From Aphanomyces cochlioides (lineage: Eukaryota; Oomycota; Saprolegniomycetes; Saprolegniales; Verrucalvaceae): a stretch of DNA of 64,000 nucleotides. The stretch lies in NCBI GenBank assembly GCA_019828595.1, contig JAHQRK010000027.1, positions 930,001 through 994,000 on the forward strand, read 5' to 3'. The position numbers and the translations under genes are program-made. Under the pieces are notes generated by a model that was given only the letters and a program-made list of their open reading frames with translations, did no database searches and was not told the origin of the DNA. This document shows, one piece after another, positions 32,268 through 42,303 of the stretch (position 1 is its first letter; every line of letters starts with the position of its first letter).

Positions 32268-33380
32268 TTAAACACCGAGCGTGACTCGGATCTTGGCAAA
32301 GGCAGCAGGCATGAGCCGGAGGAGGTCGACGCGGAGACGGGATTCCCACAGGTGCTCCGGCACGCCGCGGAGGTTTGAGCCCCAGAGGATGGCTTCATCC
32401 ACCATCGGCACCACGCCGTCGAGCGTCCGTCGATGCCAAGCCTGCAGTACAATCCGCGCATTTGTGCGGCCGTCAGCTGTCGAGCGAAACTCCAGCCTAT
32501 GTCGACGTTGGTACAGGAGAGGCAAACCAGGCGCATCGGTTGCGCTGCTGAGGGATGTGCTTCCACATGTCGTCGTGGAGGATCTGCCGCGCGACGAGAA
32601 CCGTCCGGTCGGGCGAAGTGCCAAATGTGCCGACGAGGAGATTCGCCGGAGCGGGACACGAATTGATGGAGGAGCGTCTTGCCGTCTGCTTCACGAGCTG
32701 TCTACAAAGAGATGAGCCGCCAACGAGCAGACGAGCATACTCCGTCGGGAATGGGAAAGAACGAGTTGGCCATCAGCGCATCGCACATGAGCTCTTGAAA
32801 CCGCGAGACGACAAAGTCGATCGGATGCGCCGACACAAACTGCCAGCTCATGCGACGGAGACACGGGGTTTGGCGACCTCTACAAGCATCTCCAGTCGTC
32901 GAAAGCACATGAAGGACGTACCGCAAGGGATGTGTTCTCAACGACCCATTGCTTCATGGCCTGCAGGACGAGTGTGTGTCGCTCAAGTTGACTCGTCAGC
33001 TCGGGGTGTTCGATTTGCGACGCCGTGGATTCGTCCAGCAATGCGCGCGCGACTTCTTTCCAAGGCAGAGCGCTTTGTCCTGTCGTCGTGTCTGGAGTTT
33101 GTCGGGGGCGTGTCGTGAGACTCTGCAGCGTCTGCTCTAATCGATGGAGCGTCGACTTGAGATGTGTTTGTTCCTTCTTCTTCTCCTTGCGGTACGACAC
33201 CATCATCCTGCGCTTGTGCTCGTGACGGAGCTTCTTCTTGTCGACATACACGACGTCGCATCCTCCGCCAGACGTCGCGACTTGCTCTGGCATGATGGCA
33301 GACGTCAATGTCTTCAGCCTGTCTTCAAGTGATTGGCTCCATCTGGTCATTGGTAGAAAAGTGTGTCTGGAATCATCCAC
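32268..33380 (-). pseudogene. M96-type copy E, internally deleted and frameshifted
   Basis: Exon 1 (to 32922; start at 33380 or 33293) has the coiled coil (MVSYRKEKKKEQTHL) and ALPWKEVARALL, and ends at a phase-0 GTACGT donor as in the other copies. The next part retains only the end of exon 2 (HPIDFVVSRFQEL), lacking about 70 residues that hold the GKQWI block. A 39-bp intron-like piece leads to TAREADGKTLLHQ. There the frame slips by one base into NLLVGTFGTSPDRTVLVARQI. A 31-bp phase-2 intron at 32527-32497 sits exactly at the family's third intron, and the 229-nt last exon follows. It converges with the GH17 gene, 22 bp apart. Confidence 0.6.
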
Positions 33381-33973
33381 CTCTCGTCGTCATGACGGAC
33401 TGTTCGAAGTTCACGCTCCCTCAGCAAGGCCAAGGAGCATGCACAGGCTTTCCAGCGGGCGGCGTCAAATTGTTGCTACAATGACGAAGCGATCCATCCG
33501 GCAGTCGTCGATGGAATAGTTCTGGATGCGGTCAAGATATACGATTGAACACGGAGAAAGTCTCGCGCCGCGGTCGATCGATCGAGATTCGTCGGGTTTG
33601 AGGTCTTTCTCAAAGCAGAAAGCGCTGCTGCCATCGCGCGATGCTGCACTAGTCGATTCTTGTGCAGTACTGCATTCCTTTCCATCATCTTCCCGGCCTT
33701 CTTCAACGCATGACTGGGATTGACACCAAGATGGTCACCATCTCATGGCAGTTTCTGCCCTTCTTTTAGGCTGTCGTGATCATCGCAAGATGCCGCAAGT
33801 TGTCCTTTGCTTTGATCTGTGAGAGCATGATCGCCATCATCCATGGCGAGTCGAACTTTGTCCAACTTGGTGGAATATCGAATTAGACAGGTGTCGTTTC
33901 GTTGGTCATCGACAAGATGAACTTGTCCAAGTCGAATTGGAGTTGTCCTCATGGCGCGAGTGGCCATGTCCCG
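33381..33973. other. Intergenic, nothing recognised
   Basis: This is the divergent promoter region between copy E and the seven-exon gene. Upstream exons of the latter could lie here, but no ATG-led exon with a matching donor was found. Confidence 0.4.
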
Positions 33974-35752
33974 ATGTCACTGCGGTACATGAATGAGTTC
34001 GTTGGCAAGCTGCAATGTGCGCCGCAACTCCTCCAGCTGCAGATCTTTCCCGACGCCAAGGAAGTCTCGGAATCGATGGGGCTCTTCAACGCTGCAAGGC
34101 GATTTCTTCCACTCGACGACGCCACCCAAGGAATTGACGGCATCGTGGTCGTTGGCGATGGATCTACACGTACACACTCCATATTGACTCGTTCATTTCG
34201 ATCTACCTAGCGCGCACGGCTGTCATGTTTGCCTACAGAACGAAAGGATGGACATGCTTCAGCGTCGATCCTGAAATGCGTGTGTCGTCCGAGAGTGAGA
34301 CTGTGCCGTGGGAAGGCATTGACAGAGTGGTGCCCATTCGTGCCAAGATTGAAGACATTCAAATCCACTTGCGTCGGGCCATTATTGTCCTCGTGCATGC
34401 TCACGTCACTCTCGAGCAAGCTCTATCTGCCGTTCACGCAGAGAGTATTGTCGGCGTCTTGACAGTCCCATGGTAAAAACTACCGCTGTGCTTTAACCTT
34501 GTCATGTTGCTCGTAGCTGCAACTGGTATGGCCAGCAAGAAGAGCTCTTTGGACGTCATCCCGACTTGGTCTACGACGACTTCAGTATTCTTTCAGACCA
34601 TCGAGAGGTAGGCACAAGCATCGTCGTCGAGTGTGAAGGAGCTCCTCGCCTGATAGATTCGAGTATGGACCGGGGAAGATCCACACACGGTTTCAGTTCC
34701 AGTGGATGCGATGATTCAATCCACCAAGGCCTCGACTGGTTGTGTCGTCAAGAAGTATTCGAGCCCGCAAGAAAACATCGACGCCAAAGAATTGGCGTTG
34801 AATGAGCTCCATGCCACCACAATCGCGAGAATGGCCGCTGGAAGTGCCGCCACGCCCGATCTCTGGCCTCATGTCGTGAATCTCTTACTGCCGTACGTTT
34901 CTCCGTCAATTTTGACAAAGTTGATGCGGATGGCGTAGATTTATTTCGAAGGATGCGAATCATCGTGTCGGCTTGTTGGGTGACGGCGATCATGCCTTCC
35001 GAACTCTTCTTGGCTGCGGAGAAACATTCCACGTTGGCGAGTCGTACGATGTGGTCGTCGACATTGGCATGCTCCATGAATGCATGTACTCCATCGAGAC
35101 TCGGCTAGCGTCGCCTCTCATTCTCAAGCTATGTGGAACTGTGAAAGCTGCTCTCTCACGTTCACCGAACGGGCTCTTTGTCTGCGTTACTCCTCGACGG
35201 AAACTGAAAGGGACTTCGTATTTTGCCAAGTACGTGGCATCTCGTCCTGTCCGTCTGACGAACTCCTAGTCGTCAGCTTCAGTGGACGATCGAATCCAAA
35301 TCACTCGGCTCGACCTTTGTCTTGTTTTGTCGGACGGCTAAAGCAGTGGACGAACCACCTTTTGATGCCGTTCTGGCGGACCTTCGTCAAGCAGCAACGA
35401 GCGTTCAAGTGACAGCATCCACCGTGACGGTACTCCTCCTCGACCTGAATCAATCGTCCGAATAACTCTGCTCAAGGTGTCTGGACAAATCTCTGGCATT
35501 CGCATCAAGAGTCGCAAACTTGCCTTCCTTGACGTCGAAGCAACCTCGGAGAGGATGCAAGTGGTGCTCAACTTTCAGATTATGGAGCAAGGGCAGTACT
35601 CTTATCCAGACCAAGTGGCGAGGCATCTTCGTATTGGCGACACGGTGACTGCCCACGGCGATCTGGAAACATCCACCAAACTCAATGCTCGTATTCTCGA
35701 TATTGTCTCGAGAAGGCCAATTCCCGCGAAACCACGATATGGCATCCAGTAG
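33974..35752 (+). CDS. Conserved protein of unknown function, Rossmann-like plus OB-like C-terminus (7 exons, 503 aa)
   Basis: Exons are 33974-34169, 34211-34472, 34517-34607, 34657-34892, 34939-35229, 35270-35429 and 35477-35752. All introns are GT..AG, 40-49 bp. The exon sum is 1512 nt and the joined frame is open end to end, which strongly supports the model. Splicing joins GDGST to PRTAVMFAYRTKGW, and VLTVPC to CNWYGQQEELFG. Motifs: a Gly-rich GDGSTPRT loop, HAHVTLEQAL, LSDHREIRVWTG, a second loop LLGDGDHAFRTLL followed by YDVVVDIGMLHE (methyltransferase-like in style), and a C-terminal segment VSGQISGIRIKSRKLAFLDV like an OB fold. I recall similar oomycete hypothetical proteins but no established function. 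The start could instead be further upstream. Confidence 0.72.
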
Positions 35753-36206
35753 GTAACGAACTGCCGCTGCGCTCCAGCTTGGTAGCTCAATGGAAGAACA
35801 TTGTCGGAACGACGTAACTCAATAAATCGTCAACGCCGTGTTCGGTTTGTCATGATTCACGGTGATCTGCCAGAAGTGGATTACAAATACAATTTTTTCG
35901 AGGGTTGGGAGTTGATGGACGATGGTGACGGCGACTTGGTTCTTCACTCATACTCTCTAGAGAGTGCGGCTGCTGCGATAGCTCATGAATATACATGGAA
36001 GGATCTTTAGCACGAGCGCTAATGTCCATGAAAGACTTCTCCATGTCACCAAAAGCAGAAATGCATCATTCACCGCCAGATGTTTCTTTCAAAGGTGATA
36101 TCTCCAGCAGCTGAACTTCCGGCAGAAAGCACGATGAGATCGACAGGACAATCAAATCTCCACCGCGAATCTTCATAGGAGAAGGGTCGTCATTTCACAT
36201 TTCGCC
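35753..36206. other. Intergenic
   Basis: A 69-codon plus frame (35801-36010, NFFEGWELMDDGDGDLVL) has no recognisable domain. This is otherwise the upstream region of the acyltransferase pseudogene. Confidence 0.35.
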
Positions 36207-39200
36207 ATGGCTGACGAAGAAGGAAGCGAGTTCAAAACTGGGGTTGCTGTCGACGAAGCCAACGAATTCCTCGTCGCCGAAGTGGTGGTCAGTCCTGCTG
36301 TGTCACTGAAGCAGCCTCTCAATCTCCATGCCATCACATACCGCCCCGACATTGATGGTCTGCGTATGCTAGCAGTTGTGCCTGTCATTCCTTTCCATGC
36401 CTACCCCGATCGGTTCCCCAGTGGATTCATGGGTGTCGACATCTTCTTTGTCATTTCAGGCTATCTCATCTCGAGCATTCTCTTCAAGGAGTCCGCCAAC
36501 GGAACATTCACTTACGCCAATTTCTACAGCCGTCGGATCCGCCGAATCTACCCCACGTTGCTGCTTGTGCTTTCTGCCACTTGGTGGCTTGGCTCGCTCT
36601 ACCTCCTGTCGACGAAGCTCAAAGCCATGGCTACCACGATGTTTGCAGGAACGATGTTCTCAGCAAATATCCAAGTGATGCTTCTCGAGCGTGGATATTT
36701 CGACGACGATATCAAGGAAAATCCACTCTTGCATCTGTGGTCGTTGGGTGTCGAAGAGCAATTTATATCTTTTGGCCATGCTTTGTGACTATGTTGACTC
36801 GCCTGCCGGTGCGCTCTGCCATCATCGCTCAGTGTGTTGCTCTTGCGATCAGTTTTGGCTTCAATATTGCTCTCTTGGGATACAACGACTCCAACAAATA
36901 TTCCTTTTACTTTCCTCTCTGTCGCTTCTGGCAAATGGGAGTTGGAGGTCTCTTGGCGTACATGAATCACTCCAGGCTCAGTCGACAGTACACGACTCTT
37001 GCACCACCAGAACAGACAGAAGAGCCCCAAGCCAAACAATCGTCCTTCGTGTTGGGACCAAGCGCGACGTCTTGGTTCGGCTTGAGTTTGATCGTGTTGG
37101 CATTTACATGTTTGGACGAATCGTCAAACTTTCCTGGCTTTTGGGCCTTGCTTCCCACCCTTGGTGCTGTGCTTCTCATCCATGCCGGACCGACTGCGTG
37201 GTTCAACCAGCGAGTCTTGAGTAACTCGTGGGCGGTCTTCATTGGGAAGATCAGCTACGCCTTGCATTTGTGGCACTGGCCTCTTCTAGTGTTTGCGAAA
37301 TTGCGCTACCCCAATCCAGACTTCCGACCAAGCTACATGTCGCCTGTCACGATGCTGGTACTGGCCTTCCTATTGAGCTTGAGCTCGGTATACAATGTGG
37401 AGAATACATTGCGAAGGAACAAATCCAAGTGGATCGTTCCAGGTCTGCTCTGTGGTATGCTATCTCTCTCCATGCTGTCAGCAGCAGTCATTGTCACCCC
37501 AGACACTTTCTCATATGCACAACAAGCTCTGAATGGAAGAGGAAATATAGGCCCATCGTCAAGTTTCTCCAAGTCAACCCTTGAATTGCAGGCAGAAGAA
37601 GCGAATATCAGTCGACTTGGCAATGTCAGTAACCCAACTCAGAAAGCTTTGGAAGCGGCGCAGCGTGACTGGCATCCTAACGTTGGTCTTCTTCCCATGC
37701 CTCACAATCACAGCTTGGGCGAAGCGAACGGATTGATTTTGAATCCAAGATAAATCGTTGGTCGTGGTGTTGGGCGACAATCACATGGAAATGTTGAAGC
37801 CCCACTTCGTCCGCCTTTCTGAAAACACCAAGCCCAAGGATTTCCCAACGATTGTGTTTGAATCGATGGCATATCCTCCTCTCGTATCATGCGCTTGGTG
37901 GACAGATATCCTCCAAGCGAAAATAAGAGGAGTCCGTCCAAACGCGGTGATCTACGGCATCAATTGGCTCAAATACCTCCGTCCTAGTCCCCTGGATTCA
38001 GATCCCCTACACAAAAAACCAAGCTGTTGCAGTGATTATGGCCAAGATGGTCTGGGCCAGAGTCGCAAAGACGTCCAGTACATCTTGTCTCGCTTTGGAG
38101 AGGACTTGTCATTCATGACTATGTACGGAATCAAAGTATTTGTCAACACGATTTGCCCTGAAGGTCCGCCCTATGATCCTAAACGCATGTCAAATGGAAT
38201 CACTTCTGTCAACCGAACAGGACCATGCATGGCTGTTGGAACAGATTGAGCGGACTATCCAAGCTGCAAAAGCCACCGTCTACGACTTGTCCGACAATCT
38301 TTGCTGGGACGATGATTGTCACGTCGTGGATTCAAAGGGTGTGCCAGTCCGAAAAGATTCGAATCTACTCACGTCTACCTTTGCGGCCAACTATCTGAGT
38401 GTGGTTGACCATATCGTGGCAGAAGCTACCACTTCCTCCAACGGGAGTACTGAGTCGTCTGATGCACCCAATTCGAGCCGCGGACCACGGATTGAAGAGC
38501 CAACCATCCCAAAGATAAGGGCGGCTTCAAGTATTTGGTGGCCAGATCAAGGTTATAGTCAGTTGACGTTGGTTTCAAACTATGCATCTCCTCTGGGAAC
38601 GTGGCGAAACACGGACGCAGTCATGAACCTTGGTCAAGACAAAGTTGTGATTGCTGTTGGAGACTCGCACTCGAACCAAGTAAAGCCGCGATTTCTGAGG
38701 TTATTCAACGATCGTCGTGCAGCTACAAACTCTTCACACTTTCCCACGGTTGTATTCAAGACACTCGACGGGGTCCCTTCACTCCCTTGCATGAATGATT
38801 ACCGCCCTATCTTTGAGATGATCAAGCGTGTACACCCGAATGTAGTATTGCACAGTATGAATTGGCCACAATTTCTTCGTCCAGCAGGCAAAGACTCGGA
38901 CGAACTCGTCGGAAACCCATGATGTTGCCTGTCTGGTTACCGAGACAAGTGCGAGTACCAGCGACCCAAAGACGTTCGAGCACTCATGAATCAACTCCAA
39001 GACGATCTAGCGAAGCTCACCGCTCTTGGTATCAAGGTTTTTGTTGCTACGTTGAATCCAGAAGGCAAGCAATTCGATCCCAAAAATATGCTCAATGGCG
39101 ATGACGTTGGTGACGTCCGGCCAGTATTGAGGAGTGAATATCGTGAGGAGCACAAAGAACTCATCGGCCTCATCGAAGCTGCCGTGGCTGGAGCGAATGC

Positions 39201-39360
39201 AGCTTTGATCGACTATTCAGACAATTATTGTTGGGAAGATGTCTGTCAAGTGATTGACGAGCATGGCCGTCCGATCATGAAGGACAACAACCATCTCACA
39301 TCCACATTCGCGTATGAATACGTCGTTGATCAAGTGATTGATGCCGCTATGGCAGATTAA
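36207..39360 (+). pseudogene. Membrane acyltransferase-3 (OafA/YrhL type) with two SGNH domains, inactivated
   Basis: The N-terminal frame (36207-36770) has YRPDIDGLRMLAVVPVI, GVDIFFVISGYLIS and LWSLGVEEQF, the acyl_transf_3 signature. After a one-base loss near 36766 the multi-helix part continues to 37753. A frame change near 37748 opens SGNH domain 1, with GDNH at 37773-37784 instead of GDSH. Another frame change near 38190-38215 leads to its end (DSNLL, lacking the catalytic His). SGNH domain 2 follows in the same frame with GDSH (38659-38670) and DNNHL (39293-39307), but is cut by an in-frame TGA at 38920-38922. Such proteins acylate or deacylate cell-surface glycans. With three frame changes and one stop this copy is dead, and domain 1 had lost its triad. 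Confidence 0.82.
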
Positions 39361-39718
39361 TTTATCTCGTCTTGTGTTTTCTCTACAGTTCTGTTGAGTG
39401 ACCGATTTTCGCTCGCCCGTAATGAAGCGAGATCCAGAGACTTTACTCTGTCAAGCACAACCATGCACCAACGCACGTCGACCATTTTGATGGAAAGAAC
39501 GTACAGTGCAGTAACTCGCTTGCGTCTCGAGGGATGTGCTAGCTCAAGTAGTTCATGAACCATTTTGCACCCCACAGAGGCCGAGGAGGTGATGAATCCA
39601 ACATATCACCGAGTTAAAGGCATTCAAATAAAAACATGCATGCATTCCTCGAAGAAACGAGAGTCAACTCGAATTCGTGTCATTACTCCTTGCCATTCGC
39701 AACACTGTAGTCGGCTTT
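39361..39718. other. Intergenic, nothing recognised
   Basis: These are the 3' flanks of the acyltransferase pseudogene and of the minus-strand secreted protein. Confidence 0.4.
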
Positions 39719-40195
39719 CTACCCAGCGCGACACCCTTGGACCATCGCATTGGCAGCATCTCTGCACGCCCTGCAGCTGTTGAAATGCGCCTCGCGGTTA
39801 GCAATGCGACGAACGGTTTCTTGACCAAATACTTGTTTCAAGAGTTGGTATGACTTCGCAGCACACGCAACTCGCTTCGACTCGGCGTATTTGCTCATGA
39901 TAACTGCACATTTATCGCGATTCGCTCTGACGAAGATGGTAATGTCGCGACAAGCCGTGGCAATATCAACTGCTCGGTTCTTTTGCACTTTTAGCCATTG
40001 CACGGTATTCTGGATGACACTCTCTTCTTTCTCTACCTTCAATCCTCTCAAAGCAATGCGGACGGAAGGCTCCTCGTCGAATCCCAACCCATGTGGAACC
40101 AACGGCATCGACTCCAAATGCTCACACTCCACGAGCAGTGAAACTTGCAACAAGAGGACCAAAACCAGCCATTGCAACTTGAACGCGTTTGACAT
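39719..40195 (-). CDS. Small secreted Cys-containing protein, copy 1 (158 aa)
   Basis: A signal peptide (MSNAFKLQWLVLVLLLQVSL, then LVEC) is followed by a charged linker and a helical C-terminal domain with conserved cysteines: ATACRDITIFVRANRDKC, and NREAHFNSCRACRDAAN..GCRAG. The frame is open about 120 codons upstream of this ATG, but the signal peptide marks the start. The family is not known to me. Its partners are 41330-41896 and the second half of 25061-25741. It lies head-to-head with copy 2. It could be an effector-like or surface protein; no function can be assigned. An in-frame open leader is also conserved in copy 2, because the DNA there is identical. Confidence 0.6.
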   Translation of the reverse strand: MSNAFKLQWLVLVLLLQVSLLVECEHLESMPLVPHGLGFDEEPSVRIALRGLKVEKEESVIQNTVQWLKVQKNRAVDIATACRDITIFVRANRDKCAVIMSKYAESKRVACAAKSYQLLKQVFGQETVRRIANREAHFNSCRACRDAANAMVQGCRAG

Positions 40196-40436
40196 CACGT
40201 GGTCTTGAGATCGATGATCGAAGGACGAGGGAAATTGAGAAGTGAGACAATGTCCTTTGCGAGAGTTGTCGTGTTGCAAGAAATTAGTTACCCATGTTGT
40301 GTCGTGGGATTTTTTGCGTGGTTTCAAGCAGCTGTTGAAATTGATCCTGAAAGGGTCGAGACCATAGACATCCGTCAAGGACGTCACTTCATCATTGCCC
40401 CAGTCGAATGACCATGAGTTTGGCTGTGAGTACAAA
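40037..40436 (-). repeat. Identical 400-bp inverted tract, left arm
   Basis: This is base-for-base identical to the complement of 41088-41487 as far as I could compare. It covers the leader, the signal peptide and the first about 50 codons. Outside it the two loci remain similar only in patches (for example TCTGGGCTGTAATCAT and GCCGCACCCTCA). Confidence 0.85.
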
Positions 40437-41329
40437 TGCCAAATACTCCTAATTGGGATAATCGTGCTTGAACTTGGAGTAATATTCTGGGCTGTAATCA
40501 TGGACAGGCTTGTGCTCAGAACACATAGAACCGTTAAATTGTACACGTCGTGCAAGCTTTGTGCTATAAAGCCGCACCCTCACCCTACTGGTGAACCCTT
40601 CGTGTTCTGTATGAGGCTGTCGCGTTGTCAAAATCGAACCAGAATCAACTCGATAGGACTTGCTTCTGTGTTGTGACCCTTCTTCTCACGGTGAAAGTTG
40701 GATCTCTGATACTACTACGACGAAAGAATACTTCAAGCACAATTATCAACAGATGAAGATCGCAATGGGGACATCTGAAATGACTCTATGTCATCGTTCT
40801 TGTGCATGTAGCTAACGCCGTGGGTAAATGAGGCGCACCGATAAAACAGGGACTTGCTTGTTAGTGGGATGAGGGTGCGGCTTTGTTGCACAAAGCTTAC
40901 GACGTGTACAAGTTAACGGCGCAAATGTGCTCTGAGCACGCGTCTGTCTATGATTACAGCCCAGAAAGCTCTGGCTCAACTCCGCATTTTCACATGATTT
41001 AGTACACGATATCTGTGCTGACATATGTGAGATTAAAAATACAAAACTGTACGAATATTTGACATTGTCAAATATTGTGAGTACAAATTTTGTACTCACA
41101 GCCAAACTCATGGTCATTCGACTGGGGCAATGATGAAGTGACGTCCTTGACGGATGTCTATGGTCTCGACCCTTTCAGGATCAATTTCAACAGCTGCTTG
41201 AAACCACGCAAAAAATCCCACGACACAACATGGGTAACTAATTTCTTGCAACACGACAACTCTCGCAAAGGACATTGTCTCACTTCTCAATTTCCCTCGT
41301 CCTTCGATCATCGATCTCAAGACCACGTG
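40196..41329. promoter_or_regulatory. Shared divergent promoter region of the two secreted-protein genes
   Basis: Both start codons face away from this 1.1-kb region, which is largely an inverted repeat, so each gene has nearly the same upstream sequence. The centre (40437-41087) is similar but diverged. On the right side it has two small palindromes, AATATTTGACA/TGTCAAATATT (about 41055-41077) and GTGAGTACAAA/TTTGTACTCAC (about 41077-41099), the second at the arm boundary. No core promoter motif was assigned. Confidence 0.4.
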
Positions 41330-41487
41330 ATGTCAAACGCGTTCAAGTTGCAATGGCTGGTTTTGGTCCTCTTGTTGCAAGTTTCACTGCTCGTGGAGTG
41401 TGAGCATTTGGAGTCGATGCCGTTGGTTCCACATGGGTTGGGATTCGACGAGGAGCCTTCCGTCCGCATTGCTTTGAGAGGATTGAA
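41088..41487 (+). repeat. Identical 400-bp inverted tract, right arm
   Basis: This is the mirror of 40037-40436. Identity ends abruptly within the coding region after GAGAGGATTGAA, where the two proteins begin to differ. Confidence 0.85.
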
Positions 41488-41896
41488 AGCGGAGAATGAA
41501 GAGGGTATCATCAAGAATGCCGTGGAGTGGGCAAGAGAGGGGAAGAACAAAGTAACTGATACGGCCAAGAGTACCGCGGAGTGGGTAAGTGTGAAGAAGA
41601 ACAAAGCAACGGATAAGGCCAAGGCGTGTCGCGACATTGCCGTGTTTGTCACTTCGATTCGTGGTCAATGTGAGACTGTTCTGAGAGACTACGCCGAGCA
41701 GAAACGAGTTGCGTGTGCAGTCAGCTCATTCAATCTCTTGATAACAATCTTTGGCCGAGAAACCATGCGCGGTTTTATTGACCGAGAGGCGCATTTTAAC
41801 AGCTGCGGATCGTGTGCGGATGCTGCTGATACGATGGTCCACGCGTGTCGAGCGGGGAAGAAGCCACACGGCGCTGCTGGGAATGGCAAGAAGTAG
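41330..41896 (+). CDS. Small secreted Cys-containing protein, copy 2 (188 aa)
   Basis: The signal peptide and first about 52 residues are identical to copy 1. The proteins then diverge: copy 2 has two Lys-rich repeats (EWAREGKNKVTDTAKS and EWVSVKKNKATDKAKA), then ACRDIAVFVTSIRGQCE, RVACAVSSFNLL and DREAHFNSCGSCADAADT, ending in a basic tail (GAAGNGKK). Six or so Cys in the mature part suggest disulfides. It is probably secreted; the function is unknown. It ends 70 bp before the LTR of the nested retrotransposon. Confidence 0.6.
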   Translation: MSNAFKLQWLVLVLLLQVSLLVECEHLESMPLVPHGLGFDEEPSVRIALRGLKAENEEGIIKNAVEWAREGKNKVTDTAKSTAEWVSVKKNKATDKAKACRDIAVFVTSIRGQCETVLRDYAEQKRVACAVSSFNLLITIFGRETMRGFIDREAHFNSCGSCADAADTMVHACRAGKKPHGAAGNGKK

Positions 41897-41966
41897 AACT
41901 TATGAGAACTGACGTTCGATTAATTACACGAATTCATCGAGTTGACTCTCATTTCTTGGGGGAATG

Positions 41967-42273
41967 TGTTGCGATCCCCAAATCAATGCATGAGCTACAT
42001 GTTCAAGTCAGCCCTTGTCAATACCGTGAAAGATATATCAATGTGAGATATCGTATGGAGCCGGCAGAAGATATATCAGTATCATGGATAGTATGGTCAA
42101 GGCATGTATATTTAGATATAGTAAGTCGTATCTCACTTTCTAAAACCAATAACAAGAACCAAGTCCAGTGGTCTCCTGTGGTCTCCATCCTTCCTAGCTC
42201 TTGACGTGAAAGGACCAAACCTTCCTCTGCAACCCATTTCATTCTAGAGTGGGTGTCACCATATTATACAACA
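41967..42273 (+). repeat. 5' LTR of the carrier gypsy element (307 bp)
   Basis: It begins TGTT and ends AACA. It is matched by the dispersed 3' LTR pieces at 48442-48450, 59690-59820 and 62581-62767. It contains two TGGTCTCC units where the 3' LTR has four. Confidence 0.88.
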
Positions 42274-42303
42274 TTGTAGCCTTACAAACGCACGTCAATT
42301 GAA

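Noticed and set aside
31517..32659. 380-codon minus-strand ORF
   Set aside because: It is mostly a shadow of GH17 domain 3 running into M96-type copy E in the wrong frame. The copy E reading is explained better by the spliced frames.
35775..35850. tRNA-like D-arm string TAGCTCAATGGAAGAAC
   Set aside because: No matching acceptor stem, anticodon arm or T-arm GTTCGA box is present at the right spacing, so it is not a tRNA gene.
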